NCBI GenBank assembly: GCA_036186865.1
Contig: AP025041.1
Span: 37,683,633-37,747,632 of the forward strand
DNA length: 64,000 bases
Source of the DNA: Eustoma russellianum
Taxonomy: Eukaryota; Streptophyta; Magnoliopsida; Gentianales; Gentianaceae
Direction of reading: 5' to 3'
Position numbers and translations under genes: made by a program. The notes beneath the pieces were generated by a model. That model was not told where the DNA came from. It saw only the letters and a list, made by a program, of their open reading frames with translations, and did no database searches. Below are positions 21,491 to 33,406 of the stretch, in pieces. The number at the start of each line of letters is the position of its first letter. Within the stretch, counting starts at the first letter, position 1.

Positions 21491-23446
21491 ATGGAGGAAA
21501 CACTTTATGATTGGGAATCTTCGGGTGGTGAGTTTTCTAGGATAAGAAGAAGAAGACAAGAAAATTTGATACCTTTCGTATCTAATATTCATACTAAAGT
21601 GCCTATGTTTGATCCAAATAATTATTCTCTATGGAAATCCAACATGGAGACTCATCTTAGAGGTTGTGGATACCGAATTTGGAAAGAAGTCACTAAGGGC
21701 TCAAAGGCCCCTATTGACTATGATAATCCAACCCAAGAAGAAGAGTTGTTATTTGCTATAAATGGAAAGGCTCTTGACATCTTGAATAGTTCTCTAACCC
21801 CAAATTAGAGAGATAAGATTCAAGGTGTTCAATCCGCTCATGAGGTTTGGATAAAGTTGGAAATGATCCATGAGGGTACTTCTCAAGTTAGAAAGGCAAG
21901 GAGAAGGATGTTGATGAAACAATTTTATAGTTTTTCCGTCCCCAATGGTGAAAAAATCAAAGAGACTATTTAAAGGTTCACCAAACTTGTCAATCTACTT
22001 AATGCGGTGGGAAAGAAGATCGAACAAGAAGATCTTAACCATCGACTAAATAGCTTGGGAAGAGAATGGAATCCTAAGGTGACGTCTATTGAAGAGTCAA
22101 ATGATCTTGAAACTCTTACTTTAGATGAGTTATATGGAAATCTTATGACTCATGAAATTCAACTTGAGGAACAAGAGAAATATGATCTTATCAAACAATC
22201 ACCTAAGGCATTGGTATGTGACACGGATGATTCAGATGATGAGTTTGGACTTCTTGTAAGGAGGTTCAAAAGGTTTGCCAAGAAAAATAGAGATGAGGCT
22301 AAACAGTTTATCAAAGGAACTCTATCCAAGGACAAAGACAAGATGAATGACCAAGATGACAAATGCTTCAAATGTGGAAAATATGGCCACTTTATGAAAG
22401 ATTGTAGAGTGAAGGATCCGCATCCAAAAGATAAGAGGGCCATCTACCAAAAGAAAAAGGCTCTTCAAGCGGAGGTAGCGCATTGGAATAGTCTCATATC
22501 TGACTCCGAAGGTGACCACGATGATGACAAGGATCTTGCTCTTATAGCCATAAGTGATGATGATCTTGAAAGAGAATATTCTTGTTTCTTGGCCATCGAA
22601 GATGATATGGAGGTATGCATTAGTTCTTCTCATTATAGATTGCAAGATGAATTTGATGATATGATTGAGAATAATCATTTGTTAAGTCTCAAATATAAGC
22701 GTGTTAAACGAGATTTTAGGAGTTGCATAAATGTGTATAATAACATGCTTGAAAACAACATTGCATTGGAACTTGAACATGATATTCTTATAACCATGCA
22801 GAAAGTAGTTTCTAATGAGAATTTTTATTTGAGATATGAAAGTGAGATTCATTTGAGCACAATGAAAAAAATGTTTAAGGGCAGGCATGCTTTAAATAAG
22901 ATGCTAATTAATCAAAGAGCAAGCATTGATAAAATTGGATTAGGCTATGATGCATCTGGCGTGAGCTTGAAAACTTCAACTATGCCTTTGATTAAATTTG
23001 CCAAATCAAGTAATGCATCCACTCCCTCTTTCAAAGAATCAAAATCATCTTTGAAGAAACAAAGGCATATGCCTCATAGCAAGGCAAAAGTAACCATGGT
23101 TAAACCAGTAGCCAACACCTCTTCTTTTGTACCAAGGAAGAACATGCATAAACATGAATCACGGATTATGTGTAGACAAAAGCATCATGATCATTCTCAC
23201 ACTCACAAATGTATTCCTACATGATTTTATTGCAATAAGAAAGGTTATGTAGAAAGAGTGTGTAGAGCTAAGAGAAATACACATCTTGTATGGGTTCCAA
23301 AGGGTCGAGTGCATGTTACGAACCCTCAAGGACCCAAAACTAAAAGGGTATCAACGTCATATGTTGATTTTGTAGGCCCTAGCACTAAATGGAGACATCA
23401 AAGACAAAGGCGTCCAATGGGTACAGTGGGTGTTCCAACTATATGA
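21491..23446 (+). pseudogene. A gag, with nonsense codons
   Basis: SIRE-type capsid/nucleocapsid polyprotein from the ATG at 21491. The N-terminus reads TKVPMFDPNNYSLWKSNMET and CGYRIWKEV. The UBN2 region reads NGKALDILNSSLTPN, KLEMIHEGTSQ and LNSLGREWNPKV. A CCHC knuckle, CFKCGKYGHFMKDC, lies near residue 295. A long coiled or Asn/Lys-rich part follows (LKYKRVKRDFRSCINVYNNM) and then a second knuckle-like FYCNKKGYVERVC. In-frame stops occur at 21806 (TAG), about 21972 (TAA) and 23222 (TGA, where a Cys is expected). The frame otherwise stays the same to about 23440. Confidence 0.85.
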
Positions 23447-26400
23447 TGGGAAACAAAAGATTGTTTCATAAGATCACTATGCAAGATGGAGGAGTTGTCC
23501 ACTTTGGAGGCAGCAAAGGCCAAATCAAAGGACATGGTAAAGTGGGTAACGATTCCTTCTCTCTTAGTGATGTACTTTATGTGTATGGGCTTAAGTACAA
23601 TTTGATAAGTGTGAGCCAATTGTGTGATACAAATTATGAAGTTACATTTATGAAAACAAAATACATTGTGAAAAAGGATGAGGCTTTTATGTTTGAGGCC
23701 TTGAGGGACAAAAACATTTACAAACTTAGCATAAATGATTTGGTTTCACAAAATGTTTCATGTTTAGTAGGTAAAAATGATTTGGCACAACTATGGCATA
23801 GACGTCTCGGACATGTTTGTTTTAAAAATTTTAAATATATTTGTGAAAATGAAAAAGTTCGAGTGCTTCCCAAAATAAATTTTGAAAACCATGAACTTTG
23901 TAGCACTTGTCAAAAAGCAAAGCTTGTGAAAACAAGCTTTAGGCCCAAAACAAATATTTCCACCTCCAAACCCCTACAAATGTTACATATGGATTTGTAT
24001 AGGGATATTGGTACAAAAAGCTTGGGTGACAAACATTACACATTTGTGGTATTAGATGACTACACTAGATATACATCGGTAATGTTTCTTGCTAAGAAAA
24101 GTGATGCATGTCATGAGTTTATTGATCTGTGTAGGCAATTGGAAAATTACACGAGTGACACCATTAAGACAATTAGAAGTGATCGTGGTGGTGAGTTTGA
24201 TGGAGATTTTCAAAGGTTTTGTGTACCCAAAGGATATGTACATAACTTTTCAGCTCCAAGAACTTCACAACAAAATGGTGTGGCCGAACGAAAAAATAGA
24301 ACCCTACAAGAAATGAGTAGGGCAATGCTTAATGAGTTCGGCTTGCCCAAGTATTTTTGGGCCGAAGCGGTTAATGCCGCTTGTCATGTAATTAATCATG
24401 TCTATTTAAGACCTTACCTAAATATTACTCCTTATGAACTTTGGAATGGCAAAGTCCCCAACATTGGGTATTTCAAAGTGTTTGGTTGTAAGTTTTTTTA
24501 TACTTAACACTAAAGATACTTTGGACAAGCTTGATTTCAAAGCGGATGAGGGCATATTTTTAGGCTATGCCTCAAATAGTAAAACATTTCGTGTATTTAA
24601 CAAAAGAAGCAAAAAGGTGGAAGAATCTATTCATGTTAAGTTTAGTGAATCACTTAGTGATGAAACTAAACTCAATGAGGAAAATGAAGATGTTGAAGGT
24701 GAAACTTCTCAAGAAGAAGATTTTGATATTGTTCCAAGGGTTGTTCATCAAGAAGAGATTGTTGATGAATCACCTAAAGGAAAAGTCTTCATTGACTTAA
24801 AAATTGATCCTATTGAAGGAACTCATCCATCTAGTGTCAAAGACCAAAGTGAAATAAATAGAGATATTTCACAAGCTTCTTTTGATGATACACAAGATGT
24901 GGTTAATGCAGCTCATTTTCCGGAAAATGATGAACATGTTGAAAATGATCATTTGTCTCTTCCGGAAAGTGATCACGAGGAAGTTGGAGGAGATGTATCC
25001 AATCTTCCTAGGTCATTTAAGCACAAAAGATCACATCCTCATGAATTAATTATGGGTGATATAAATCGTGGTATCACTACAAGGAGACAATATAGAGAAA
25101 ATGCATTTGTGTCACTTTTAGAACCTAAGAATATTAAGGAAGCACTTCTTGATGATGATTGGATTTTAGCTATGCAAGAAGAGCTAAATAAATTTGAAAG
25201 AAGTGATGTTTGAGAATTGGTTCTCAAACCTCATGATCATCCCATTATTGGCACAAAATGGGTATTTCGTAACAAAATGGATGATCAAAGCAATGTCACA
25301 AGAAATTAGGCTAGATTAGTTACTCAAGGATATCGTCATGAAGAGGGGATTGATTTTGATGAAACATTCGCACCCGTAGCACGGCTTGAAGCTATAAGAA
25401 TGTTGTTAGCATATGCTTGTTACAAGGATTTCAAGCTTTATCAAATGGTTGTTAAATCCGCTTTCTTGAATGAAATTATTCAAGAAGAGGTATATGTGTC
25501 TCAACCTCCCGGATTTGAACGTCATGATTCTTTACATCATGTTTATAGGCTTAAAAAGGCACTCTATGGCCTTAAACAAGCTTCTAGAGCTTGGTATGAT
25601 AGGTTGAGTACATTTCTTCTAAATAGTGGTTTTTCAAGAGGTAAATTGGATACTACCTTGTTTATCAAAGAACAAGGTAAATATCATTTGCTTGTTTAAG
25701 TATATGTTGATGATATTATTTTTGGTGCTACTAACAATCTTCTTTGTGAGCAACTTTCTAGTTTGATGCAAGGTGAATTTGAAATGAGTATGATGGGTGA
25801 ACTCACTTATTTCCTTGGACTCCAAATCAAACAAACCCAAGATGGAGTATACATTTCTCAAACCAAGTATACAAAAGACTTGCTCAAAAAATACAACTTT
25901 GGTGAAGGTAGAAATGTGAACACTCCTATGAGCACAAGTTTGAAACTTGACAAAGATGAAAAAGGAAAGCAAATTGAGGTAACCTTGTATCGTGGCATAA
26001 TTGGTAGTCTACTTTATTTGACTGCTAGTAGACCCGATATTTTGCATGCCTTATGTTTATGTGCTAGATTTCAAAGTGATCCTAGAGAAATGCATCTCAT
26101 TGCGGTAAAACGTATATTTCGTTACCTTAGTGGAACTTTGAAGTTTGATTTATTTTATCCTAAAAATGCATGCTTTGATCTTAGAGGTTATAGTGACTCC
26201 AACTATGCCGGAAGTCTTGTTGATAGAAAGAGCACATCCAGAACTTGTCAATTTCTTGGAGATTTCCTTGTATCTTAGTTTTCCAAGAAACAAAATAGTG
26301 TTGCTCTTTCTACGGCGGAATTTGAATATGTTTCGGCCGCATCATGTTGTGCACAATTGTTATGGGCGTCACACACATTAAATGATTATAATGTTCATTT

Positions 26401-26661
26401 TTCCAAGATACCCATCTTGTGTGACAATACTTCGGCTATTAATATTGCATAAAATCTTGTTCATCATAGTCGAACTAAACAGATCGAAGTGAGACATTAC
26501 TTCATTAAGAATTGTCTGCAGAAAGGGTTGTCTTCTGTTGAATTTGTCTCTACTAGTGACCAACTCGCGAATATATTCACAAAACCACTGCCTTGTGAAG
26601 TATTTGAGTCTATTAGAAGTCAATTGGGATTACTTAACATTGATCAAGGTCAAATGGTATG
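23389..26661 (+). pseudogene. A pol: protease, integrase, RT, RNase H, multiply broken
   Basis: The protease motif reads YSGCSNYMMGN. The catalytic Asp of the usual D-S-G is replaced by Tyr, so it would be inactive. GAG-pre-integrase (LWHRRLGHVCFKNF, CSTCQKAKLVKTSF) and integrase follow: MLHMDLY, LDDYTRY, RSDRGGEFDGDF and PRTSQQNGVAERKNR retain the D,D,E residues. The frame shifts near 23430 and back near 24495. RT has QEEVYVSQPPGF and the catalytic VDDIIFGAT. Stops sit at 25211 and 26276 (Trp positions), near 25309, at 25697 and near 26450 (Gln positions). RNase H continues to about 26661 (SGTC-type motif altered, LVHHSRTKQIEVRHYFI, DQLANIFTKPLP). Confidence 0.9.
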
Positions 26662-26829
26662 AAAATATAAATGCTCTCTTGATTTCAAGCACTTTATATT
26701 ACTTTGAAATCGCATTTATAGTGAAATTAAGCACTTCAACGGGTTCAATGCCAATGCAAAATTGAAAATTTTAAATGTTGTCAATTTAAAGTACTCCAAA
26801 TGATTACTTCTATCACTCAATAGCATCAG

Positions 26830-27260
26830 GCACTTGAAAGGCTAAAACTTTCTACAATTGAAACTGTGATGCATTTCCAATTAAAAATGAGAGGTTACAT
26901 AAGTTTGATGTATTTGAATGGAATAAAGAAACCTATGGCTTGACAGGGGAAGAAATTCAAACAGAATTAGGCTTCTCTCTTTCTAAGAAACTCCAACAAC
27001 TGCCTTTAGTCAACATGGTGTTGCTAAAGATTGTTATAGCAAAGCAACTAGAGATCCAGGCAATCTGAATTTCTGTGTTATTTTTTGTATCTTGACTGGC
27101 ATGCAGTTCAATTTTGGGTGGATCTTTCTAGTTGTTGTCCCTACCTCTTTAACCAAAAGAACAAAAGCCAGTTTTTTGCAAATTGTATTCATATATTGAT
27201 TTTGCGCCGTGGCATTGGGCTTAATTCTATTCCACGATAATATTGTGCAGCTGTAGAACC
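26830..27260 (+). pseudogene. Remnant of the third ORF (aORF) of A
   Basis: Between RNase H and the 3' LTR, short stretches in changing frames resemble the intact third ORF of element M. HKFDVFEWNKETYGLTGEEI and QTELGF align with FEFDAWKWDAAKWKVSEAEV and KTFLGF. CVIFCILTGMQFNFGWIFLV, followed by TSLTKRTKASFLQI, has the character of the later part of that domain. No frame is open over more than about 45 codons. It supports placing A and M in the same lineage. Confidence 0.5.
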
Positions 27261-27729
27261 TTAATGATGCACGTCTTAAATATTTGAAATCCAAACTGCT
27301 CCATGCTCAAGTTATTGCAGCCTTTGAGAATGAATCTAAGATTGTTCAATTCTCTTGGCCTTGATTCTCCACCATTGGTTTATATTTTTTGATGATTTAG
27401 GGGGAGAAATGTGTTATTGTGCTGTGTTAGGTGTTGCCAGTGGATGTTGGTGTTTTCGTGATGATGGTGCTCTCCTCTGTTTTCCTTCTAGGTTATTATG
27501 CTCTTTTTTGTCAAGACTGTTATTGAAGTACTTGACGGTAGTTGTTTCTCTAAATCACTTGCTATGCTATATCTTTGATTGAAATATGCAATGAAGTGTT
27601 TTATATGATATTTTTCCTCAGTATAAATCTTTTTTGATGTTATGAAATAAAAGTATTCTTTGAGGAGTGCATATAGTAAAGGGGAGCTTATTGTGATTTA
27701 GTATGGGGAAGCTTATTGTGAAATCATCA

Positions 27730-27742
27730 AAAAGAGGGAGAT
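27730..27742 (+). promoter_or_regulatory. Polypurine tract of A
   Basis: AAAAGAGGGAGAT immediately before the TGTTGG start of the 3' LTR. Confidence 0.85.
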
Positions 27743-29240
27743 TGTTGGTGTTAGGATTGGTTTTGATGATTTGCACAAAAAGAAAAGTTTCAAAAACAAG
27801 AGTTTTGAAACTTCACATGAAAATTAGACATGTTACTTCTTTAGAAAATATTTCTAAGGAAGTGCTTTACTAAGCAATCAAACGCTTTATAGAGCGCTGC
27901 ATCTATAAGTTTTGATAATAAGCCTTGAGGGCCGAAAGTTTCAAACACGGCCAAATAGCGCTCTATCAGGTAAGAGAAATAAGACAATCTTATGTAGAGA
28001 GTTTCAAATGCTTTATCGAGCGCTGCATCTATAAGTTCTGATATTAATCCTTGAGGGCCGAAAGTTTCAAACATGGCCAAATAGCGCTCTATCAGGTAAG
28101 ACAAATAAAACTGTCTTATGCAAAAATTTTCGAACACTTTATCGAGCGCTGCATCTATAAAGTCTGATGTACGAATGGAAGGTCATAACTGGTGTATTTT
28201 TCTCTTTCTTGCACTTTTTGATTGACAAAAAGTACTTTTTATTTTTTCCATGCAATCATGACTTTTGTGGCTACTTTTCCAAATGCAAATCCAAGGTAGA
28301 TGGGAATATTCTTCTATTCTTGGCTTAAAATGCAAGACTTCCTCAAGAAGTTTTGACTTCTTCCAAGAAACAATTTTCAAAAAATGATGAGGTGTCAACA
28401 TACCATTAGATGCCTTCTCCCAATCTTCTCTCTCTCTATCTCTCCTTCTCCTCCAACGGTTAGAAGCTCTTCCTTTAAGGCTTTGAAGACTCCATTTTTG
28501 AAGACTAACTTTCTACCTCAAGCTCTCAAATCTTCATTTGTATTTTGCTCTCAAAATCATTGTAAAATTACTTTATTGTTGAGAGTGTGTGATTGTAAAG
28601 GAGAAGAGGTCTTCTTCTAAGTGAGGATTGTGAGGAGCAAGATCTAGATTGTTGGTCAAGAAGCAAGGGAGCTTCTTGTTGGGCGAAACTCAAGCTTCCA
28701 AAAGTTAGTTGATGGTGTTGGAGCAACATCCTTCTCCATAGAAGGTTTTTTTTGGTGAAGAGAAGATCTTAAGGAGGCTAGGCTTCAAGGAGGTTGAGTG
28801 CTCATTGCTGAAACTCAAGCTTCCAAGAGCTAATTGATGGTGTAGGAGCTACATCATACTCCATAGAAGGTTTCTTTGGTGCAAATAAGATCTTAAGGAG
28901 GCTAGGATTTAAAGAGGTTGAGTTTTTTGTGTTCTTGAGCTAGGTTTGCTAAATCTAGCTTTTTTTTGTATTTTTATTTGATTGTTGTTTCCCCCCGAAA
29001 AGAAATAACAATCTCCTTGTTCAAAAATCCTTTTTGTTCAAAGCAAGAAGGTAGAGGAGTAGAGTCTTTGATCTGAACCTCTATAAATTTTGTGTTATTT
29101 CATTTCCGCAGATTATTTCTTTCAAAGAACACATCAAGTATTGGTTTAGACACTCCCATTGCAAAAAGATTTGAAAAATAACCATACTTGTATAAACACA
29201 CTATTCAACTCCCCTTCTAGTGTGTTTCACAGACCTAACA
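27743..29240 (+). repeat. 3' LTR of A (1498 bp)
   Basis: Same ends and same 126-bp internal repeats as the 5' LTR (at about 27880, 28006 and 28132). Scattered differences show the insertion is not very recent. Confidence 0.95.
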
Positions 29241-29245
29241 ACGTT
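29241..29245. repeat. Right target-site duplication of A
   Basis: ACGTT, matching 19928-19932. Confidence 0.9.
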
Positions 29246-29834
29246 AACCGTGAATTGAGTCAAAAACGTAATAAAACAACTAAATTATGAGTGTGTAGTG
29301 AGAATTGAGAATTTATATATGAACATTACCGTCAATTGTGTGAATAACATAAAAAAAAATTCTAAATCAAAAGTGTACGGTGAGAATTGAAAAATTATGA
29401 TAAAATTTAAAAACATCTAAACCGTTATTATTGTTCTTGGACCGTTTTTGCGTGTATACTAGTATCAAATATGTATACCACTACATACTTTTCACGTATA
29501 AAAGATTCGGTTATATAAGTTTATCGAGTTCATGTGTCTCAGCGTCGTTGGAGTTTTTTTCCCGTTGTGATACATGATACTAATATGGTATTATTGAGAT
29601 ATATAGTGTCCAATATACATATATATGCTAAATACATGAAATACATTTTAAATGCATGGTGTACAAAAGATAAGTACATGCAATAGAGAGTAGGAAGGAA
29701 AATCAATATAAAAGTTGCAAAACCAGACACTAAAAACCTATTAACTCAAACAAAAAAAATATATATTTAATCACTAAATTACAGAATCAAATTGTTTTGA
29801 TGGGTCTGAGTTTCAAAAGGTTGATAATTCCAGC
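29246..29834. other. AT-rich spacer between A and R1
   Basis: No coding or repeat signal recognised apart from short A-runs. Confidence 0.6.
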
Positions 29835-29839
29835 TATAT
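29835..29839. repeat. Left target-site duplication of R1
   Basis: TATAT, matching 47078-47082. Confidence 0.8.
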
Positions 29840-30169
29840 TGTAGAATTAAATTAAATCAAATGGGAACACACATTAGCCAACAATATGTGAACATGATTT
29901 TTATTTTCAAATAGTAGGTAGTAATTTCAACTTTACTTATTTTGTTCAGATAGCGTTTACCAACTTTGTTTATTTTGTTCACATGGCTTTTACATATAAA
30001 CATGTGTGGTATTTGCCTACAAATAGGCTAGTTAATCAACATTGCAAACACACTTTCAAACACAATTCTAAGACGCCAAAACAGGAGCATTGTGTAATGA
30101 GCAAAGCTTTGTGTTCTTCTATCCTTCATTCTTTCAGTTTCTTAGATATTATCAATTTAAGTTCCTTCA
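29840..30169 (+). repeat. 5' LTR of R1 (330 bp)
   Basis: Matches 46749-47077 and 62944-63274. At the TATA position (about 30014) it reads TACAAATAGG, whereas the 3' LTR has TATAAATAGG. Confidence 0.9.
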
Positions 30170-30172
30170 AAT

Positions 30173-30184
30173 TGGTATCAGAGC
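30173..30184 (+). promoter_or_regulatory. Primer-binding site of R1 (tRNA-Met)
   Basis: TGGTATCAGAGC shortly after the LTR end TTCCTTCA. Confidence 0.9.
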
Positions 30185-30214
30185 CTGTATTGCTGAATCA
30201 GTTCATTTTTCAAG

Positions 30215-31439
30215 ATGGAAGGAGAGAGAGTTATCCAACCTTGTCCAGTTCTTATCTTTGATGGTAAAAACAACTTTAATCAATGGATCATACTTATGAG
30301 AGATTTTTCTGAAATTCTCGGCATATGGGATGTCATAGAAAATGGATTTGACATTCCCAATGCGAGCAAAAAATTAAATGACGAGGAGGCCAAAGCTTTG
30401 GAGATAAAGAGGAGGCAAGATCCTGGCTCGACATTATCTTAACAACCGAGTCGAGTTATCGGTCTTAAACAAATTTATGAATACCAAATCCGTAAAATAG
30501 GCTTGGAGAATTCTTGTGAATATCAATAGAGGAAGCAACGAAGTTAAAAAAGTTTGCTTGCAAGAATTGCAGAGACAGTTTGAAATGACTCAAATGAAAA
30601 CAAACGAGTCCCTTGCAGATTTCATATCGAAGGTATGAGATATTGGTGGAAAAATAAACGACAATAGTAAAGTCATCATTGAAGCCCAACTTGTCCGGAA
30701 AATTCTCATATCTTTGACTCAAAAGTTTCACATGAAAAAAATAATCACTGAAGCTACCAAGGATCTTGGCGAAATGACTATTGATCAATTGCAATGTGAG
30801 TTACTATCTTATGAAATCTCACTAGATCAACAGTCTGTTGGTATTATAGAGGAAGTATTACAAGCTCAGACAATTGTTTCAAAAGAACAAGGTTTGTCTG
30901 CAAATCATCCTGAATCTAGTCAGCACGGTCAAAATTTTTGAGGTCGAGGACGTGGCCAAAGAAAAGGTTGTGGTAGAGGTAATTTTAATTATCAGCGGAA
31001 TACTCGTGTTTTTGATAGAGAAGATCAAAATAACATTTTTCAAGAGGATAAATCTAAAATCCAATGCTTTAATTGCAAAAAGTTTGGACATATTCAAAGT
31101 CATTGTTGCTATAAGAATAGTTCAGAAACGCATGCGAAAGTGGCTAAAAATGACAACACAAGTCCCAAGACTTTGTTTTTGGCTGATTTGAGTGTTGAAA
31201 ACAAAACAAAAAATGAATGGAATTGGGATTCTGCTTGCAGCAATCATATGTGTGGAGAAAAAGAAATGTTTACAGATTTAGATACTTCTGTGAAAACTAA
31301 TATGAAATCTGGAAATAATTCTGATGTACCTGTTCTTGGGAAAGGGAGGATTGCCATTAGTTCAAAAGATGGTTCTTCTAACTTTATCTCCGATGTATTA
31401 TATGTACCAAGTTTACATCACAGTTTACTGAGCATTTGA
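30215..31439 (+). pseudogene. R1 gag and protease, broken
   Basis: Gag starts at the ATG at 30215 (MEGERVIQPCPVLIFDGKNN, NQWIILMRDFSEILGIWDVI). After a stop near 30440 it continues in other frames with the UBN2-type core (KSLTQKFHMKK-like, ATKDLGEMTIDQLQCELLSY), an RG-rich stretch and a CCHC knuckle, CFNCKKFGHIQSHC. The protease reads WNWDSACSNHMCGEKEMF. The active-site triad is D-S-A, where copy 2 of the duplication keeps D-S-G, so R1 protease is probably dead. The flap-side motif SNFISDVLYVPSLHHSLLSI follows, then a stop. Confidence 0.8.
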
Positions 31440-31472
31440 CAGTTATCTCTGAAAGGCTATAACATAGTCTTT

Positions 31473-32536
31473 TTTTATAAACGGAAGGAAACCTTCCGGT
31501 CTTTATTTATTCAATAAATATCACGTGTTAAATGGCCGAGGGTAGCCCTTACTACAAAATAAAAAAAAAGAAAAAACGAAATCAAATGATCATGATCATT
31601 CGTGGAACATGAGGCAAGCTAATCACACTATAGTTCAAAAGAACGATGACTTCCCTGTCTAGTAACCATTGAGGACGGTGGAGATGGTGGAAGGTTCTTC
31701 CGAGCTCAGCGCTTTTTCCGAGATAGTCCGCCAAGAAGAGTCCCGCCACCAGTCGATGTCATGCGACAATCCATATCATCCGCCTCAATGAGCAAACTCT
31801 CCCGTATATCATCATAGTCATTCCCTTTACACCGACTAGATGAGCGAGACGCTTCATTGTCCGAACCTACCGCAAGATCAACATCTTCTTCCACCTCCCG
31901 AAAGTGGTCTTGATAAAATTGTTCAATTAAAGGATCATAATCGGGGAAGGAAGGATAGTCACTGGCTGGCAGTATCTCCAGTGGCACTGACGATTCAATG
32001 TGAACGGATTGAATTTGGACTTCCGGAGCCATTTCATAAGTTGGGTTCATCTCTTGAACATGCTGTACATTTGCGTCTGAAATCTCCAAGGGCGGAGGAG
32101 ATATGCATACTGCTCCCTCTCCTATGCTAGCTTCATTGGCATGAATAGATAGTGCAGCAGAGTAGGATGTATCCATCTGCTGCTCATCCTGCTGCTCTTG
32201 AACATCCAATGTTGGTGGCACTGATAGCATGGGACATAAATCTGCAGTCAACCGGGAGAAAATCTGCAATGTAGACGTTTCCGCAGTAGTCGCAAGGTCC
32301 TGTGATTCCTTGGCCAGAATGGGTTGAGCTGTTGCCTCCTGTAGTTCTTCCCTGTCATCAATGTCCCATGCCCCAACATCAACCAATTCCTGCTGTAGAG
32401 TCTCCTCAGAATCTGCATGTAATTCTCCAGTCTGGACCAGATGTTGATTTGGAATAGAATCTCCAACAGATTGTTCTCCAGTCTCTTTCTGAATATTTCC
32501 TTTAGGAATCCAAACCTCACCCTTTCCTGCATTTTT
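31473..32536 (-). mobile_element. Retroposon L, copy 2, inserted in R1 with an 88-bp target deletion
   Basis: Compared with the uninterrupted copy at 49499-49650, R1 breaks after AACATAGTCTTT and resumes at TCAACTGTGTCAG. The 1064 bp between replace 88 bp (the equivalent of 49533-49620), and there is no target-site duplication. The 3' end on the minus strand is CGTTTATAAAAAA, joined to target sequence whose plus strand ends in CTTT, as expected if that TTT primed on the A-tail. A 7-bp hairpin (CGGAAGG-AAA-CCTTCCG) lies at 31482-31498, near the 3' end. Confidence 0.8.
31640..32536 (-). pseudogene. Retroposon L copy 2 ORF, 5'-truncated and with a premature stop
   Basis: Homologous to the 301-aa ORF at 7776-8681. 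Shared motifs in order are FSRLTADLCP, VPPTLD, LEISDANVQHVQEMNP, APEVQIQSVHIE, YDPLIEQFYQDHFRE, VGSDNEAS, DDIRESLLI and TSTGGG-LLGGLSRKKR. A TGA directly after SRKKR (about 31706) precedes the remaining conserved tail, which reads on to about 31640. The first residues include VWIPKG, again the W-x-P-K motif. The start is simply where the insertion begins. Confidence 0.65.
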
Positions 32537-32559
32537 CAACTGTGTCAGTAAGCATTGTT

Positions 32560-32951
32560 TTATTTTTTATGAAATACGATGATACATGGCTATGGCATCT
32601 GAGATTTGGACACTTGAATTTTAGAAGTTTGAAGTTTCTTGTCAAAAATAAATCTTTTTTAGGATTGCCAAATATTGATTTTCCACAAAAAGTTTACGAG
32701 TCATGTACATTGGGAAAGCAACACAGATTTCCGTTTCCGAATAATAAGGTCTGGAGGGCGAGTACACCACTGGACTTGATCCATTCAGACTCGTGCTACG
32801 TACAAGTACCTAAAAATGGTGTTTGTAAGTATTTTATAATTTTATTGATGATTTTAATCAGAAAGCATGGGTGTATTTTCTTAGAAACAAATCTTACACA
32901 TGTGATACATTCAAAAGTATCAAAATGTACATTGAAAAACAAAGTGGTTTT
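32560..32951 (+). pseudogene. R1 GAG-pre-integrase and integrase N-terminus
   Basis: Reads WLWHLRFGHLNFRSLKFL (the H-H part of the zinc-binding motif), ESCTLGKQHRFPFPN (C-x2-C region altered) and STPLDLIHSD (first Asp of the D,D,E core), then a decayed stretch up to VFVM. It is cut at an AGT-GGT-TTT codon run by solo LTR Q1. The rest of integrase resumes at 44467 (GTGATTAAAACTTTGAGA, that is VIKTLR). Confidence 0.75.
32947..32951. repeat. Left target site of Q1
   Basis: GTTTT before the LTR; the right flank at 44467-44471 is ATTTT, one base different. Confidence 0.6.
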
Positions 32952-33401
32952 TGTTATGTCCGAAATACACTCTAGAGGGAGAGGGGGTGAATAGAGTGTT
33001 TGGTAATTTTGCGGAATTTTCTTATGTGACTTAACTCAAATGGAATTCAAAATTAGAGTAAGAATGGGAGATGAGAAACAATGAATGAGTACACCGGATA
33101 TAGAGTGGTTCGAATCGTAAATGATTCTACTCCACTACCACTTTGTTGCCAAAGTGCATTTTCAACAACTACTCTTCTTATTAAAGATAATAAGAACAAC
33201 CACAACAACACTTACACTAACACCTTAGTGTAAGAAACAACAACAGCAACTTCTTGCAAAAAATATACTTGTGCAACTACAGCAACTACAAAGCTCTAGC
33301 AAGAACAACTTCTTGCTACCTCACAACTTCAAGAGAGTTCTCTCAAGAACTTTCTCACAGTGGGTTGAAGGAAATAGTAAGGTTCACACTTTCTCACTAG
33401 T

Positions 33402-33406
33402 CTAAG
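33402..33406. repeat. Left target-site duplication of D
   Basis: CTAAG, matching 43993-43997. Confidence 0.9.

Larger units (their letters stand above)
19933..29240 (+). mobile_element. A: full-length SIRE-like Ty1/copia element, decayed
   Basis: Two ~1.5-kb LTRs (TGTTGG...CTAACA), PBS, gag, pol in the copia order (protease, integrase, RT, RNase H), a remnant of a third ORF and a polypurine tract, flanked by a perfect 5-bp TSD ACGTT. Its length of about 9.3 kb, the extra ORF after RNase H and LTR-borne repeats fit the SIRE/Maximus (Sirevirus) lineage. Many stops and frameshifts make it non-autonomous. Confidence 0.95.

Noticed and set aside
22159..22888. Minus-strand open frames within A gag
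   Set aside because: They are antisense shadows of the gag coding frame with no recognisable domain.
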